In this document: positions 48,901 to 61,700 of the stretch, one piece after another | Numbering within the stretch: the first letter of the stretch is position 1 | How the letters are laid out: the number at the start of each line of letters is the position of its first letter | Assembly (NCBI GenBank): GCA_014549065.1 | Contig: JACDOX010000118.1 | Coordinates: 102,132-166,131 of the forward strand | DNA from: Cardinalis cardinalis | Lineage: Eukaryota; Chordata; Aves; Passeriformes; Cardinalidae | DNA: 64,000 nucleotides | Reading direction: 5' to 3' | Program-made: the position numbers and the translations under genes | The notes under the pieces: generated by a model | Seen by the model: the letters and a program-made list of their open reading frames with translations, nothing else | The model's database searches: none | Told to the model about the DNA's origin: nothing

Positions 48901-51900
48901 TACCTTCTGACTGAAAATGCCAGTGTCTAGAAAATAAGCAAATAAATTTTTAATTTGCCAATTGCAAAATTTATTCTTTTAATATCTGGAGTATTTGCTG
49001 CCATGAGTTCTATTTCTAGAAATAATGTAGAAATCTGAGGGAAATCTATACAGCAGATACAATATACCACAAATACTATGGGTGTAATAAATTGGAATAC
49101 AGTATGCCAGGTTTTAAGCACCTCATTATTTAATTGCCTATGACAGAAGGTGTTTAATAGTCTTGTAGATGCAAGTGACATATCCTATATGATATGATAA
49201 TGATATATATCTATAGTTCATTACATAGGAATTTCTCCATTTCACTTCAAAAACTATTTTATTTCTGTTTTCTATTTGGCAGCGATGACAATGAAAGGGT
49301 AAAACTTCCTTTTTGTTCTTAATTTCTTTCTTGCTAAGATTGCAAAAGGATAGTATTTAGTACCAATTTTCGTGGTCTTCATCCTGACAACATTTGCTCA
49401 TTAGAAAATAGGATTAAGTTGATTTAATAATGGAAAAGCCAGTAGCTGTCAATTGGTAATGATTTGCCATCTGTATTTGATGGTGAATTTGATGGAAAGC
49501 TAGTGGTGGAATTCTCTACACCCTTTTAAAAATCTCCTGGACCACCTATTTATTTTAGTGTATTACTTTTTTGTATGCACAATGAAAATGTCTGATGTTG
49601 TGAAGTATGACGAGCTCACAAACACTCTTTTACATATGTTTATCTTGTAAGCAAAATAATTACAATGATACTGCACAGGGAAAGTGAGTATGTATATATA
49701 AATTTTCCAGTGCTGTACTAATGAGAATTATTTCATGTCGCTATGGAAATTAAGAGAAATATTTATGCTCTATTCAGGGGCTGTAATTTTTTCCTTAAGA
49801 ACGTCTTTGCAATTATGTTACCTAAAAGGTAACCAAAACTTTATATAAGCAAAAGGCCCCTTGTGTGTGTGAGTCAGTTATAACCCATGTAATATGTAGC
49901 CTATTCACTCTATTCCTTGCTAAGTAATGAAAAGGCTGTAAGCAGGCTTTGCTTTCAGAAGGTCAGTTTTTATGCTTGCATAAACCCCGACAAGCTACAT
50001 TTCTCATGTCTGTTTTAATATGAATGGATGAGCCATTTACTGGTCTCTTTCCCAGAGGTGAATGCCCATTTCCCTAGCTCTGAAAAAGGCTGTTGTGATC
50101 AATCTTCTCGTTACCCATTTTTTTTTTCTAAAAAATTATAGGTACTATTACCTAATTACCTAACATTACTTGAAATTACCCAGAGAGGAACTATCTGTTG
50201 CATATATATATTCTTGTAAAATCTCAGAAAAATTTTACCAGCATTTCCTCTCCTTGATACTACTTGTCCATTTCATTTTTCGCAAAGATAACCAGGCAGA
50301 CTTGCTTGTTTCCAAGTCTAGTAGTGGATAATTTTAGATGAAAAAGCCAATTATTCCCATTATATATCATACAAAACAATGCTTTGTGATACTGGAAAAT
50401 TTCTAGAGGATTTTTGAAAATTTATATACTCTGCCATGAATGAAGTTCAGTGTCTTCCTTTTAACTTTGCACCAGGAATAAATCAGTGTTATGGAAGATA
50501 ACTAAAGCCAACTGTTTAAAAAGATCTAATCAATTATTACTAGACATACCTGAGACTTTTTAGGGTAATTTAAAATATTTCAGAAGTTACATGAAACTGG
50601 TTAACATTTTATTTTAACTATCTTCCTGTTAATATGCTGGGAACCTTCAGCTTTGTTCATCCAAAGTTAATGGCCTTGAAATGCAAATCTCGAAATACAA
50701 ATTTGCCAATTTTTTAATATAAACTAAAGGTGGAAGTGGTAATTAAATTTACATTAAAGACTTAAAGACCTACTGTATAACCTGGATAATGATAACTTTT
50801 TCCTGAAACAAGCCAGTTTGTCAATATGGGAGCAAATCAAAAAGAAGCACAGATCATAACTGTGTGTTATTAACTGAAACTGGATTAAGCTGAGAAAAGT
50901 CTAATAATCCTTTATTGGTACTGCTTTGGGTACTAAACTATAGGAGAGACTGTGATTGGAGAGACTGTTAAACAGAGATGACTCTTTAATTAAGTGCCAA
51001 TATTTTCTTCCCCAAAGTAGGTTCCTCCGCTTACTTAGCTCATGTATCTTCTAGAGCAGGCTTGCTCTGTTAGATAGGGAATCAAGCCATTCCCATTGTT
51101 AAGAAAATACATTTTCAGTTGGTCACCCTGTGAGCAATCTTATCGGGTGAATATAAATTCACCTGATATTCTCTGAATATTTATGGGTTTATGTTTTCTT
51201 CTCCCAGAGAAAGGTGACGGAGTGGAGTCTTTTTAGTAAGACTTTTCATCATTGAGTGAACAAAGAATAAGGCTTCCTCATCACTTAAATCATGCTTTTT
51301 CTATACACTTTGTTCACCTAATGGCTTGATAAATATTTTTGATCAATAATTATTCAGATAAAGACAAATGTGTGTGGGAAAAATTGAGGGTTGTCATTCA
51401 GTGTAACACCTGATTTCCTCTGAGGTGATGTGGGTTTATAATATGGTGACAAGGTGATCATGTAGGAGACAGTTTGGCTAAGAACCAGGTTTTCCAGGAA
51501 TCAGACAAGTCTGGAGTCAGAGGAGATTAAGACAGCAGCACACTCAAGAAGTTGCCTTTACTTATGAATGATCTCCAGTTTAAAGAAACTTTGGTAAAAA
51601 ATTGTCAGTTTACCACTATACTTTCCCCCTTAATAAACTAAGTTAAATTCTGTACTTTGTTGTTGTTTATGTCTTTAATAAAAATGAAAGATATGCTAGA
51701 AATTCCATGGTGGTTTTTAATCACAGTGTCAGTGTAATTTTGGCTAAGGAAATGTTGCCATTTTAGACAAACTTGAGGACAAAATTGTTGTAACTGCTTT
51801 CTTTTCATGGTGAGTTTAATGGATGAAAGGTTGAAGAAACACCACCTTATAAAATTTAAACTAATAATGCTGAGTTTATTATATTAACAATCTAAATTCA

Positions 51901-52185
51901 TGTAATAGTTTGCATGAGGTGAGATGAATGGTTATCTTGAACCTGTATCTTATGTGCTTTATGTTATGCAGTATCTATTTTTTTTCTTTTTTCTCACTAG
52001 CAAGTCCAGAAAAATGCAATTCTGATTATTTGTCCTTGACTTCCTATGTTGATGATAAATAAAAAGAAAACACATCAAAATTCTGGTAGTCAATGTTTTT
52101 TAATCTGTTGTAATCAAATAAATGTAGTTGAGTTTTGCCAAGTTACAGCTTTTATAGCAATTCATATTTGAAAGGAAATTAAATC
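45971..52185. other. AT-rich non-coding DNA
   Basis: About 6.2 kb with no open frame above 84 codons and no recognised repeat beyond short T or A runs. It contains an octamer-like ATGCAAAT at about 47488, which alone is not evidence of function. Confidence 0.55.
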
Positions 52186-52189
52186 TAAA

Positions 52190-53330
52190 GGTGTAACTTT
52201 CACAAATGAATTTTTTAAGGTCATTTTAAGAACCACCAGCAAAGGTATTGGCAAAACCAGGTTTAATATAAAATCAAAAACACAACTCAGTTTCTTGGCA
52301 AGGTTCCCTCTACTACTTATTAAGTGGTTAAAGCATGCAGACCGAAAAAAAAAACCAAACAAAAATCAACTCAGAAATTACCTATTTAGTGTTTGGGTGG
52401 GAGAGGGGGAGGGAAAGGAAAAAATAGGAATGGGTAAGGATAAAAAGGAATAAGGAAGACCCTCCTGTTGATTTACAAGGTTCAGAGTAGACTCCCTTGC
52501 TAAACTGAGTCCCAGACTTGAATGACAGGTTTGGCCTAAAGATTTCACAGCACTTATCTGATAGCTTAGGTTAAACATTTTAACAAAGGATTCATATGAA
52601 ATTTACTATAGCACAACAGTAACTCACTCACTGGTCTAGCTTACTTACAAATTTAAAGGACTTAGAATCCGGTAGAGCAACATTTAAATCACATTTGCTA
52701 TAGCATATTCATAACTCCTATGCACACAGACCTGAAGGAGTATGTAAAGGTGCACCAGTGAAAAATTCCCCTTAAATTCAGTAAAATACATCAGAGGTCT
52801 TTGCATCTTCTCAATGGACAAAGGGTTGAGGAGGAGGGGTACCAGCCCAGGGTCTGTTGTTATCATTTGCCAGTCCTCGGTACAGCAAACTCGATGCTTC
52901 CCTGGCTGTGAGAGGAGTCCCACCCAGAGTGAGTTTGCTAGTTGTAGCCTGGTGATGTCCAGGAAGGCCCAAAGGGTCTCACTTCGGACCACTGTTTTCA
53001 GGGTTTCAAGAGAGTGGGCTTTAATCACAATATTTTTTTCATCCTGGCCACAATTCAGGGCAGTAACTGTCTCTGAAAGTTTGATAACAAAAATGCTATT
53101 CCACTTGGGTTGTTATTCAGACAAGAAAAATAAGTTTCTAAGGCTGTTCACTAAAAACAGGAGCTTGGTAGACAGCACTAGCTCCTGGGAACAGACAGTG
53201 TTTCTGATAAGCTCAAAAAAAGCTTAGCCCAGCTGCTGCTCATTAAAGCTGAGGCCTAACAAGAATTTCTCCGCTCACAGTGTGGCTCAAGGAGTGGAGG
53301 GGATACACCACCACAGTAATGAAACATAGG
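52190..53330 (-). mobile_element. Possible unclassified LTR-type interspersed repeat
   Basis: The block, especially 52800-53330, is richer in GC than its flanks and has a texture like ERV-derived repeats in birds. On the minus strand it has an ATTAAA polyadenylation-type signal (plus 52263-52268 region) and long open stretches (114 codons, 52684-53028) with no domain I recognise. A left start at TGTAACTTTCAC (52191) is plausible, and AAGG occurs both before it and after TTTTAACA near 52583, which would fit a 4-bp duplication around a 390-bp LTR; that reading leaves the 52590-53330 part unexplained. Boundaries and family are therefore uncertain, and a unique sequence cannot be excluded. Confidence 0.35.
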
Positions 53331-53369
53331 AAATGGATGCTGATTGTGGCATTAATATTGACCTTTTTT

Positions 53370-53391
53370 TTTTTAACAACGTTGTTAAAAA
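53370..53391. other. Perfect 22-bp palindrome
   Basis: The centre is AACAACGTTGTT, and the self-complementarity extends without mismatch from 53370 to 53391. It sits at the end of a T run, just outside the GC-richer block at 52.8-53.3 kb. Confidence 0.85.
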
Positions 53392-55510
53392 TTGTCTCAA
53401 AAGCCCATGAAGATTAAACAGCAAGCTCACCCCCATGGCAGAAGATTTAGTAGCTTTGTCAACTTAATTTTTCATATATGTATAGTTAAAATTTAACAGC
53501 TAGTTTTTTCTTCCGAGTGAATCTGTTTAGCAGGTGGATAGTAAGATGTCTTTTATAGTTCTTTTTTCTCCTTACCATGAAAAGAATGAATGCATCAGAC
53601 AATTGCCAGAAGCAAGACATTTGAAAGAAAGCCTTCACGCATCTGACTCATTAAGTTGAAACTTTTCCATCTGCATTCACTTTGTTAGCTCACAGAAATG
53701 TTTAATCAAGAATTAGAAAGACTGATGATAACTTTGTGGTTTTTGTTTAGGTTGCTTTTTATAGAGACATAATTTCAAATGAGATGCATTCCTCATGTCA
53801 GTGATAATGAGCCTATAAACCACTTGGTATCTTTCTAAAGAGCAGGTGCCAAGTGTGATTGTGACATGATGATACCTAGGAATGCCTGTAAATATATAAA
53901 AGCACCAATCTGTGCATTTGTGGGAATGTGAATATCAGTCATGCACAAGGACACAAGGTTCCTAATAGAGGATAAATTCTACTTGTATTTTGATTTTAAT
54001 TCTACTTGTATTTTGATTTTTTTCTGGATCATTTTGTGTAAGCTAGGTTTGGTGTACCTAAAAGAGAATCTTTTCTGTTGTTATGAAAAATATTTATGAA
54101 ACATAACTATTAGGTAGATCCCATAATTATCTCCACAGAGATCATTTCAGAAGTAGCATTCATTGCAAAATACTTCTGATTAGCATCACCAGTGTTGATT
54201 TTTAAAGTAGATTTATAAATTTAAATGGTGGTGGGTGAAAAGTCCTGTCCTGATGAAGAGTAAAGCTTCTCTCCTCATTACCTGGGAAACATGTAGAAGG
54301 ATATGAAATTCTAAAGATTTTGAGGAGAAAAGTAGCAAAAATTACAGAATCATTTTGTAAACTAAATGCCTGTTCCATTACTTTTAGATAAGACAATTTA
54401 AATGAGACAGTAGATTGCCTTATATTAACTGTAAATTGTGTTAAAGTATTTTAAAATGACTGAATACTGTTAATGTCTCCAAAAGCAGCAGTCGTCACCA
54501 GCTAGGTTTAGCTATCTTCATTGATTTGAATGAACTTCAATGCACACTATTTTTATGCCTGCTTGCACTGTTCTTCAGTGATAATTTTTATTAAATTAAA
54601 CATTTTAAATGTTCCCATTTTCTTTGGTCTTCATAAGTTTCCAAAAATTGTCACAAAAAAATTATAACACTCTCCTCACTGAGTAGAAATTGCATCTTTC
54701 CCAACACCATTTTTTTTTCTTACTGTACAACTTAAGATGAATTTATTTAAAGTTTTATGTCAGAAAGGATCCCACACTACTTAGAAAACAGGCTAAATTG
54801 TGGTCTAATTAAAACAACATGTTTCCTTCCCCACAGAAATTGCTCGTAGTAACCCTTACCAGACTTTGACTTAAATATTTTGAGGTAAATTGAATGACAA
54901 ATTTTTGATTTTCAGATTCAAATGAAAGAGCTTTTTGTAATTTTTTTTTTAGTCATCTTAATGGCCCCGTTTATTATTAGCACCTGAAATGTGTTTATGA
55001 TGTGAAGGTGGGCTTTTTCCTTTTCAAAGGTGCTGTTCTGTGAAAAGGACTTACGTGTTGGCTGGGACTCTTTTTCTGCAGTCTTACATGTTTNATCTCT
55101 CTTATTTCCCAGTAAAACAACATGACAACAGCTATACTACAGTGATTTTTTTTCTGCAACTAAGGCTTTCTAGGGGGTGGGTAATTTATAATCTTCTAGA
55201 GGAAGAATGTTTCTTCCTCTAAATCAACCTTTTTCTGCTAACTGGCAGTTGTGTATGCAATCTATGTTTCTGAAGTTCTTATTTGAACAAGGTAAATAAC
55301 AAAGGATGCTTAACATTTGAAGTTGCTATGTTCTTGAATAATAGGTTTTATAACAAAATATTGGTTTCAGAATGATAGCTTAAATTATTAAGATTATGGC
55401 TGTAGAAGTTCTGTGGCTTAGCCTCTAATAAAAGAGAGAAATAATTGTCTCCTGCAGATGGATCTGGTTAGATTGAAGTATGTGAAAATCATCAATGCCA
55501 TGAACTGAGG
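53392..55510. other. Non-coding DNA
   Basis: No gene or recognised transposable element. A perfect 23-bp tandem duplication lies at 53975-54020. One ambiguous base is at 55094. Frames do not exceed 64 codons. Confidence 0.55.
53975..54020 (+). repeat. Perfect tandem duplication of a 23-bp unit
   Basis: The unit at 53975-53997 (starting AATTCTACTTG, ending TTGATTTT) is repeated exactly at 53998-54020. It is a simple two-copy duplication, consistent with replication slippage. Confidence 0.95.
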
Positions 55511-55640
55511 ATGATTAAATGCCAGATTCTGTGTCTGGGATGCAGCAATGCTGGACACAAATCTGAGTTGGGAGAAGAGTGGCTGGAGAGCAGTTCTGCA
55601 AAAAGGTTCAGGGGGTTCTGGTTGACAGGAAACTCAAAAG
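55511..55640 (+). mobile_element. CR1 LINE ORF2 fragment (end of the reverse transcriptase ORF)
   Basis: The plus-strand frame from 55511 reads KCQILCLG near its start, then LGEEWLESS, matching the well-conserved stretch near the C-terminal end of the CR1 ORF2 protein (family pattern: KC-x-LHLG, then LG-x-x-W-x-ESS, then a GVLVD-like motif). At the DNA level GGGAGAAGAGTGGCTGGAGAG and GGTTCTGGTTGACAGG match CR1. The frame is disturbed where GVLVD is expected (GFWLTG is read), and similarity ends near 55640. This is a broken remnant with no function, a different part of CR1 from the 3' ends seen elsewhere in the window. Confidence 0.8.
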
Positions 55641-55728
55641 GAGTTAGTAGTGCTGACCCAGAGGATGGCCAGACCATAAACACATTTCCTGGAGATGAGG
55701 TTAATAATTCCATTCTAAATGGAAAAAT

Positions 55729-55792
55729 ATTCTATTCTATTCTATTCTATTCTATTCTATTCTATTCTATTCTATTCTATTCTATTCTATTC
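55729..55792 (+). repeat. (ATTCT)n pentanucleotide microsatellite
   Basis: About 12-13 uninterrupted ATTCT units over 64 bp, starting some 90 bp after the CR1 ORF2 fragment. It ends at TCCTTATAG. The same pentamer class is known from expandable loci in other vertebrates, but nothing here indicates such behaviour. Confidence 0.97.
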
Positions 55793-58700
55793 CTTATAGT
55801 CCCACTGAGAAGATCTGAAGTGCACTAAGGTTGATCAAGCAAATTGTATTAATACATTAAATAAGTCAGGTTTTGTTCATTTGTTTGTTTATTTATCTAA
55901 TTTATTTTCTGGAGCTTTAATATTGTCAAAATGCAACCTTGTCTAAATGCTTCTTTATTAATAATTTATTCTTATTTCCTGTAATTCTTTGAATAATACA
56001 ACATGTCATATTTTGAAAATGGAGTATCAAGCTAGAGAGACCACTTCTGGTAGGAGCTTAATTAAGTTTGTGTAGTACTTGTGGAGTGCTCCTAAAATTC
56101 TGTGCTTCACAGGGAATTAGCTTGTGGTTAAACTGAACTAGCTTTTACCCCATCCTCCTAGTAGCTAGACTTTATTAAAAGATGCTGAAATCTAATTAAA
56201 TCCACACATATAAATTATCAAAGTCCTTTATTGTCATGGCTTTCTCAAAGATGATTTAATTGCATGTGGGAAAATACTGGGCATCCCAAAATCTTCTATT
56301 CTATTCATTTTTATCCTATGCATTAAATAAGTGTAACAGGGGACCACAGCATGCTAAAATTAGTCCATGCTGACATTTACCTTCTTGGCCTTTATAAAAT
56401 TCTAGGTGTCTAATGTCATAGAAGTTAGTATCACTAATAAAACAACTCTAAATCATATTTGGTTTACACTAATTACTTTTTTTTCCCTAAGAGCACTTTA
56501 CGAAATTAATGCGTCAACAAGAATACAGCACTTTGTATTTCCCCTGCTCTGCCATCTGTACTGGCTCCTTCTTTAAGAGAAGAAACAGGTATAAAGGATG
56601 TCAGTATTCCCCACATACATGTTCTTTTGGAATTCTTCAAACATTTTACCTGGAATCTTAAGCCTTGTGTGGACTTACAGAAAAGTTAAAATCTGGTCTA
56701 GCATACCCACTAAAGAGCAAAGACTCCCAAACAGTGCTATATGACAGATTACTGTTATTTTTAGTTCAACTGAACCATACTTTTGAGCCCAGATGTCTTT
56801 CACAGAAGAGAAGATTGTGCTTCTTTCACATCATTTGTTCAGTGATTTGAATTTTCAAGGGGGGGTATAGAAAACAGGTTTAAAATCAACCTTTTTGTGC
56901 CTTAGAAATAAGCTCAAAACTGCCTCAATGTTTCTTCAGAGACTTATGAGACTTTGGAGACTAATGAGTCTTCTACAGAGTATGCACTTTTGGAATTTCT
57001 AAGAGACTGTTCTGCTGGAAGTTTAGGGGGATAAAATATATGAAAATAAAGATAGCGTAGAAAGTAATCCTACTCTTAAGGAGTGGCAGCTGGGCCAGTT
57101 ATCAAAGATTAGGAACAGACCTGACTTTAACAGGCCACAGCTGTAACCAACAAGAAGAGTGCTATGAAAGAGTGGGGTGGTTTACTACTTTATGAAGAAA
57201 GAGTCAGTGCTCTGATGAGCTGCCCACAAGAAAACACCAAGAAGGTATGAAACTTTTGTGGTAAGGAGACAACGGTATGGAACCCCCTGCAATAAGATGA
57301 CAACACTTGAGTTGTTGCATTTAAAAAAATAATTGTATATTTCTTCAAGGAGGAATGGGATTGATTTCTCCCAGTTTTGGGTGACTTAAACTGCAAGCCA
57401 AAAAAAACCAACTAGCCTTTCATTTTTTTCTCTCTCTCTCCTTCTTGTCTTATTCTCCAAAATACTCTGACTCAGGGATTTAAGAAGATATGAATTTCTT
57501 GTCTGGTTTCCATTAGCAGGGTAAAGTCACTTCTGAAAGATATGCAGAATAACTTTCTATAAATATTGAATCAGTCAAAACCTGAAATGTTTTGGAGTTT
57601 TATTTGATTTTTTTTCCATTTATGGTGACAATTATTTATTCAATTTGGCTAAAATAATGAATAAGTTTGACTGTCCTAGATTTTGCAAATACCTGTACAA
57701 ATATCCCACCCACCTCTATTCTGAGCTTTTGAAATAGCTTAGTAAATTATGGAGTCTATTCTACAAAAAATGAAAAGCTAATAAGTGTAACATTTTCAGG
57801 TTTAATTACAAAAAATAGATGTGGTAACCTTCAACATAGAAAGGTGACCTAAAATCTTTGCTGCCTGGGTTATGCAGGTCAGTTATCCCTGTAGGCAAGT
57901 GCATTTAGAATCTCCTTGGAGAGAGATCTGAATAATAGATTTTAGACAAGGAGGGTTCTCTTGAAGAGAAATTCTCTATTACATTAGTTTTGTAAGTGAG
58001 GTTGTCTTTTATTTTAATTGAGACAACAGTCCAAGTGGCATTCCTTCAGCTGAGCTGCAGTAAATTATCAGTAATTAAAATTGTTGCAGCGATGCCTTTG
58101 AGGCCAGAGGTTGAAGAGCCTGACATCCCAGAACCTGGCAGAATAGAGATAATCTGATCTTTTATTAAACACCTGCTGCTGGGAGTTGTCCAGTTTTACC
58201 TACATTAGCTGTCGAGATGTTCTGGACAGCAGGACTATTGCAGATTTGATTCAACAATAAATTATAGTCAATTGCCCAGTAGCCATTAGTACCTCACAAA
58301 ATTTTCGTGATGTTGGTGGGAAGAGCAAGTGATATTTGTGCTTTTTGGTTTCCCTGACTTGTTTTGGCCAAGTTGTTTTCTCATCAACCCATAAAAAATA
58401 AGAAAATAAACCCAACCCTCTTACTATAATACTTAGCTTTTACTTTTAACCCGGTGATTCATATCTATCTTGTTTAAAGTGCAAGACTGAGAGGAAAACA
58501 AGGCTCAAATTATTTTATCATCTACAACAAAAGGGGAGTGCGACTCATAAGCCCAAGTTTCTAATCTGTAAGCGGCATATAGTAGTTTTTATTTTCAAAC
58601 AAAGTTAAAGAAGCTTGGTTTGTGGTAGCATGTGTAAAATACTGAAAATTTTTCCAATATGATTATAATTATTTCTATGCCACTGAAATTCCTTAGACTC

Positions 58701-61700
58701 TATGTGTATATTAACAATGTGTATGTCATACTTGATGTGTATGTGTCATGTTCATACACTCTAGTGTTTAATCTGTGTAGTAAAAATCAGAGCCTGAAAA
58801 TTCATATATATTTTGTCTGGATTCCTTCCAGCTTTTCACCACCAGCAAAGTATTCCTGTCTCCTGAAAATCTACCTATCCCCTAATAGAGGCTAGTAATG
58901 TTCATGAGGAGCATGCTTTGCTGTGTCCTGCATGGGACTTAAATGCTGTTACTCTGATCTATCTAGGGATGACTCTGATTCCTGCATACTGGAAGCAGGC
59001 ACAAAAATGGTGGAAATTAATCAGAATCCTGATTTTAAAAATAAATAAGTTTTTCAAGTGCAAAAAGCAAACAGGTAAACCACCCTCTCAAAAGATATTA
59101 TAACTTAAATCATCTTGCCACTGTGGGAAAAGCCAAAATGCTTATTTTAGCTCTGCTATCATCTTCCACACTGAGTCTTCTGGGTGCCATGTAGTGCAGC
59201 AGCATGCAAGCACCCTCGATACCTGTGTTCAGTGTTTCATGGAAATAGCCCAGGTTTTAAGTGATGCCTGAATAGAGATGAAATTTGGATGCAAGCCCTG
59301 GAAAGTCTTGCTGATAGATGGATGTTAAATACACAGGTATACATCCATTTAATTCAAAATTAGGATGTTTATAGAATATATATCTGTGTACTTGCTAATG
59401 TTTTCTGGGCTGATGGGACTTTGAGACAGGTGCAACACATACTGCAGCAGCTGGTCAGAGGGCTGTTATCTATTTCTTCTGTTAAAGCAAAGCCATCTGA
59501 TTACCTGAGCTATGCACATCCTGCCATGGTAAATCCTATAACAGACCAGCAAAGGAAAAGATTCTATGTCCTTTCTAACAGGAAATGAGGTTTCTGATGT
59601 TCAGGCACAAGGGGGGTATCACTAGAAATATTTGATCAATTCAGAGATAAGATAAACAGATCAAAATAAGTGAAAAACATAGCCCTGTTTAATTAGGTCA
59701 ACACTAAACGCTGTAAAGATGGGATTCTAAATCAGTTTGTGGTTATAGATATTGAAACAAAAGTGGGGAAGAATCCGCTGGCTTTGATTTCCACTGCAGG
59801 TATAGAAAAGTACAAGATTTCTCCATCCTTCTGTGAGGTTTATTATAAGGTAAAAAACAGGCAGTCAGGATGCCCAGTGCAACTAATAGGAGTAAATTTG
59901 AATATTGTGCTGAGAATTAGGATCTTGATTTCCCTGCATCTCAATTTGCACTTAGAAATTAAAAGGAAGCTTTCAAGAACATTTCTTTTGACACACAATT
60001 TTAAATTGTAGGAAGACAAATGTTTATATCAGGTGAGAAAATTACTAAAATGGAAACAAAAATGTACATTAATCTTAAACAGATTATCTTCCTTTAAGCA
60101 TTATAGATATGTAACAAAATAGGTTTGTTTAATAGATTTATGCCTAATTAGCAGAGCAGGAGGAGATAATACAATAGAGACAGACAGTAGAAGGAAATGT
60201 TGTTTAGCAGCATGGGGCTCAGGTATTAGGAAGTCAAATTTGTACATAAAGCTTCAATTTGGATCTATGAAATATTTCAGAATACCATGTTTTACATCCT
60301 TTTGCATGATTTAATCATCCTGCTTTTGGGAATTGAACATCTTTCAAATACATCACAGGAAACAGGCTAAATAACTCTGAAGGATGATGATGATAACCTG
60401 TCTACCTAATGTGTCAAACTAATGCAGAAAATGCCTATTATAATGAAAGGGAAATCAGCCAAATCACAGTATCCTTCCAGCAGCTCTCTTTACAGGATGT
60501 ATGGATGTAGTTTAAAATATGTCTTTAAGAGGTGTTCTCCCATAGGTTTGAAACAGCCTTTAAAAGGCACAATATTTTCTGCAAACTCAGAAGCGTGCAA
60601 TACATGGGAAGCAGCCATCTGGTTTATTTTAAAAAGTAGCCATGAGTGTTTCTAGTTAACCAGAAGCAGCTATAACATAAGCTGTATGAACACCACAGTT
60701 GTTAGACAAAAGATGTGAAATCCCTTCAGAATTTTCTGTCCTGTTTTGGGCTCAGAATTTCACTGAAAGTGTTTTGTGACCCGGGATGTGGCAGTCACAA
60801 GGAAGTCTGTACTGTTGTTTTTCCAATAGCCGTCCTCTGGCTGTGTGGGGTAGCTAAGCTGCCATGTTTCCTTGTCTTCTCACCCACTGACAAGGAGAAA
60901 GGCCTGTTCTAGAGACCAACATTGTCCCAATAAACCAGAATTCAAGAAACAAATTTCACTTCTAAAGCCCCAGTGGGATTTTTCTATCAGTTTCTCATTT
61001 TAACTTTCCAAAAACTAGGTTTTAATATGCTATGTCCCATATTAATTAAGGTGAAATTTTGTTTGTTCTCCTTTATAGGGCAGGAAATAGTTATCCCACA
61101 TTCTTCTAGTTATTTCTGCATATGTGAAATTTTTTTTTGCTCTCAACCTGTACTCAGGTCTTGTGCCTGTCTGTCATTCCTCTTTTGTCCTTTCAGCTAC
61201 TTTTCGTTGTTTACATTTCTAGATGCCTTGAAGTGCATGGTCATGAGCTTACCTTTGATAATTACTGCTTACAATATGTCTGAAAACTTCTTTTCTAGAC
61301 AGAGCCTATGATTATATAGCATTAGTATGTACAGGGCTCAGGGAAATCACAGCCTCTTTGTGATGTGCTCTGGAGTGCACACTAACATACTGTTTGCCTT
61401 CAAACATTTAACTGAATCCTATGATCTTAAAAAAGATGCAACTAGCATAATTATAGAATGGATTTCAAAACACTGCTTGTGGTAGAAAGAGTTAGTTAAA
61501 CACCAAATGCTTTGTAGTGTCTAGGGTGGAAAAAAAAAGGAGTATATACAAGGAAAGGGAAAAGGGAATAAAGATCAAATCCTGACTGTAGAGATCTGAA
61601 ACTCCTGTAACACAATTCAAGCATTGCTAATGGATGTAGGAAGGGCATGTAATAGGTAACTCTGCTAGCAGCTATAGTAATGAGAGTTTCTGTAGGAGCC

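Noticed and set aside
52814..53227. 137-codon plus-strand frame
   Set aside because: It overlaps an unrelated minus-strand frame in the GC-elevated block and shows no domain. It is more likely a by-product of a repeat than a gene.
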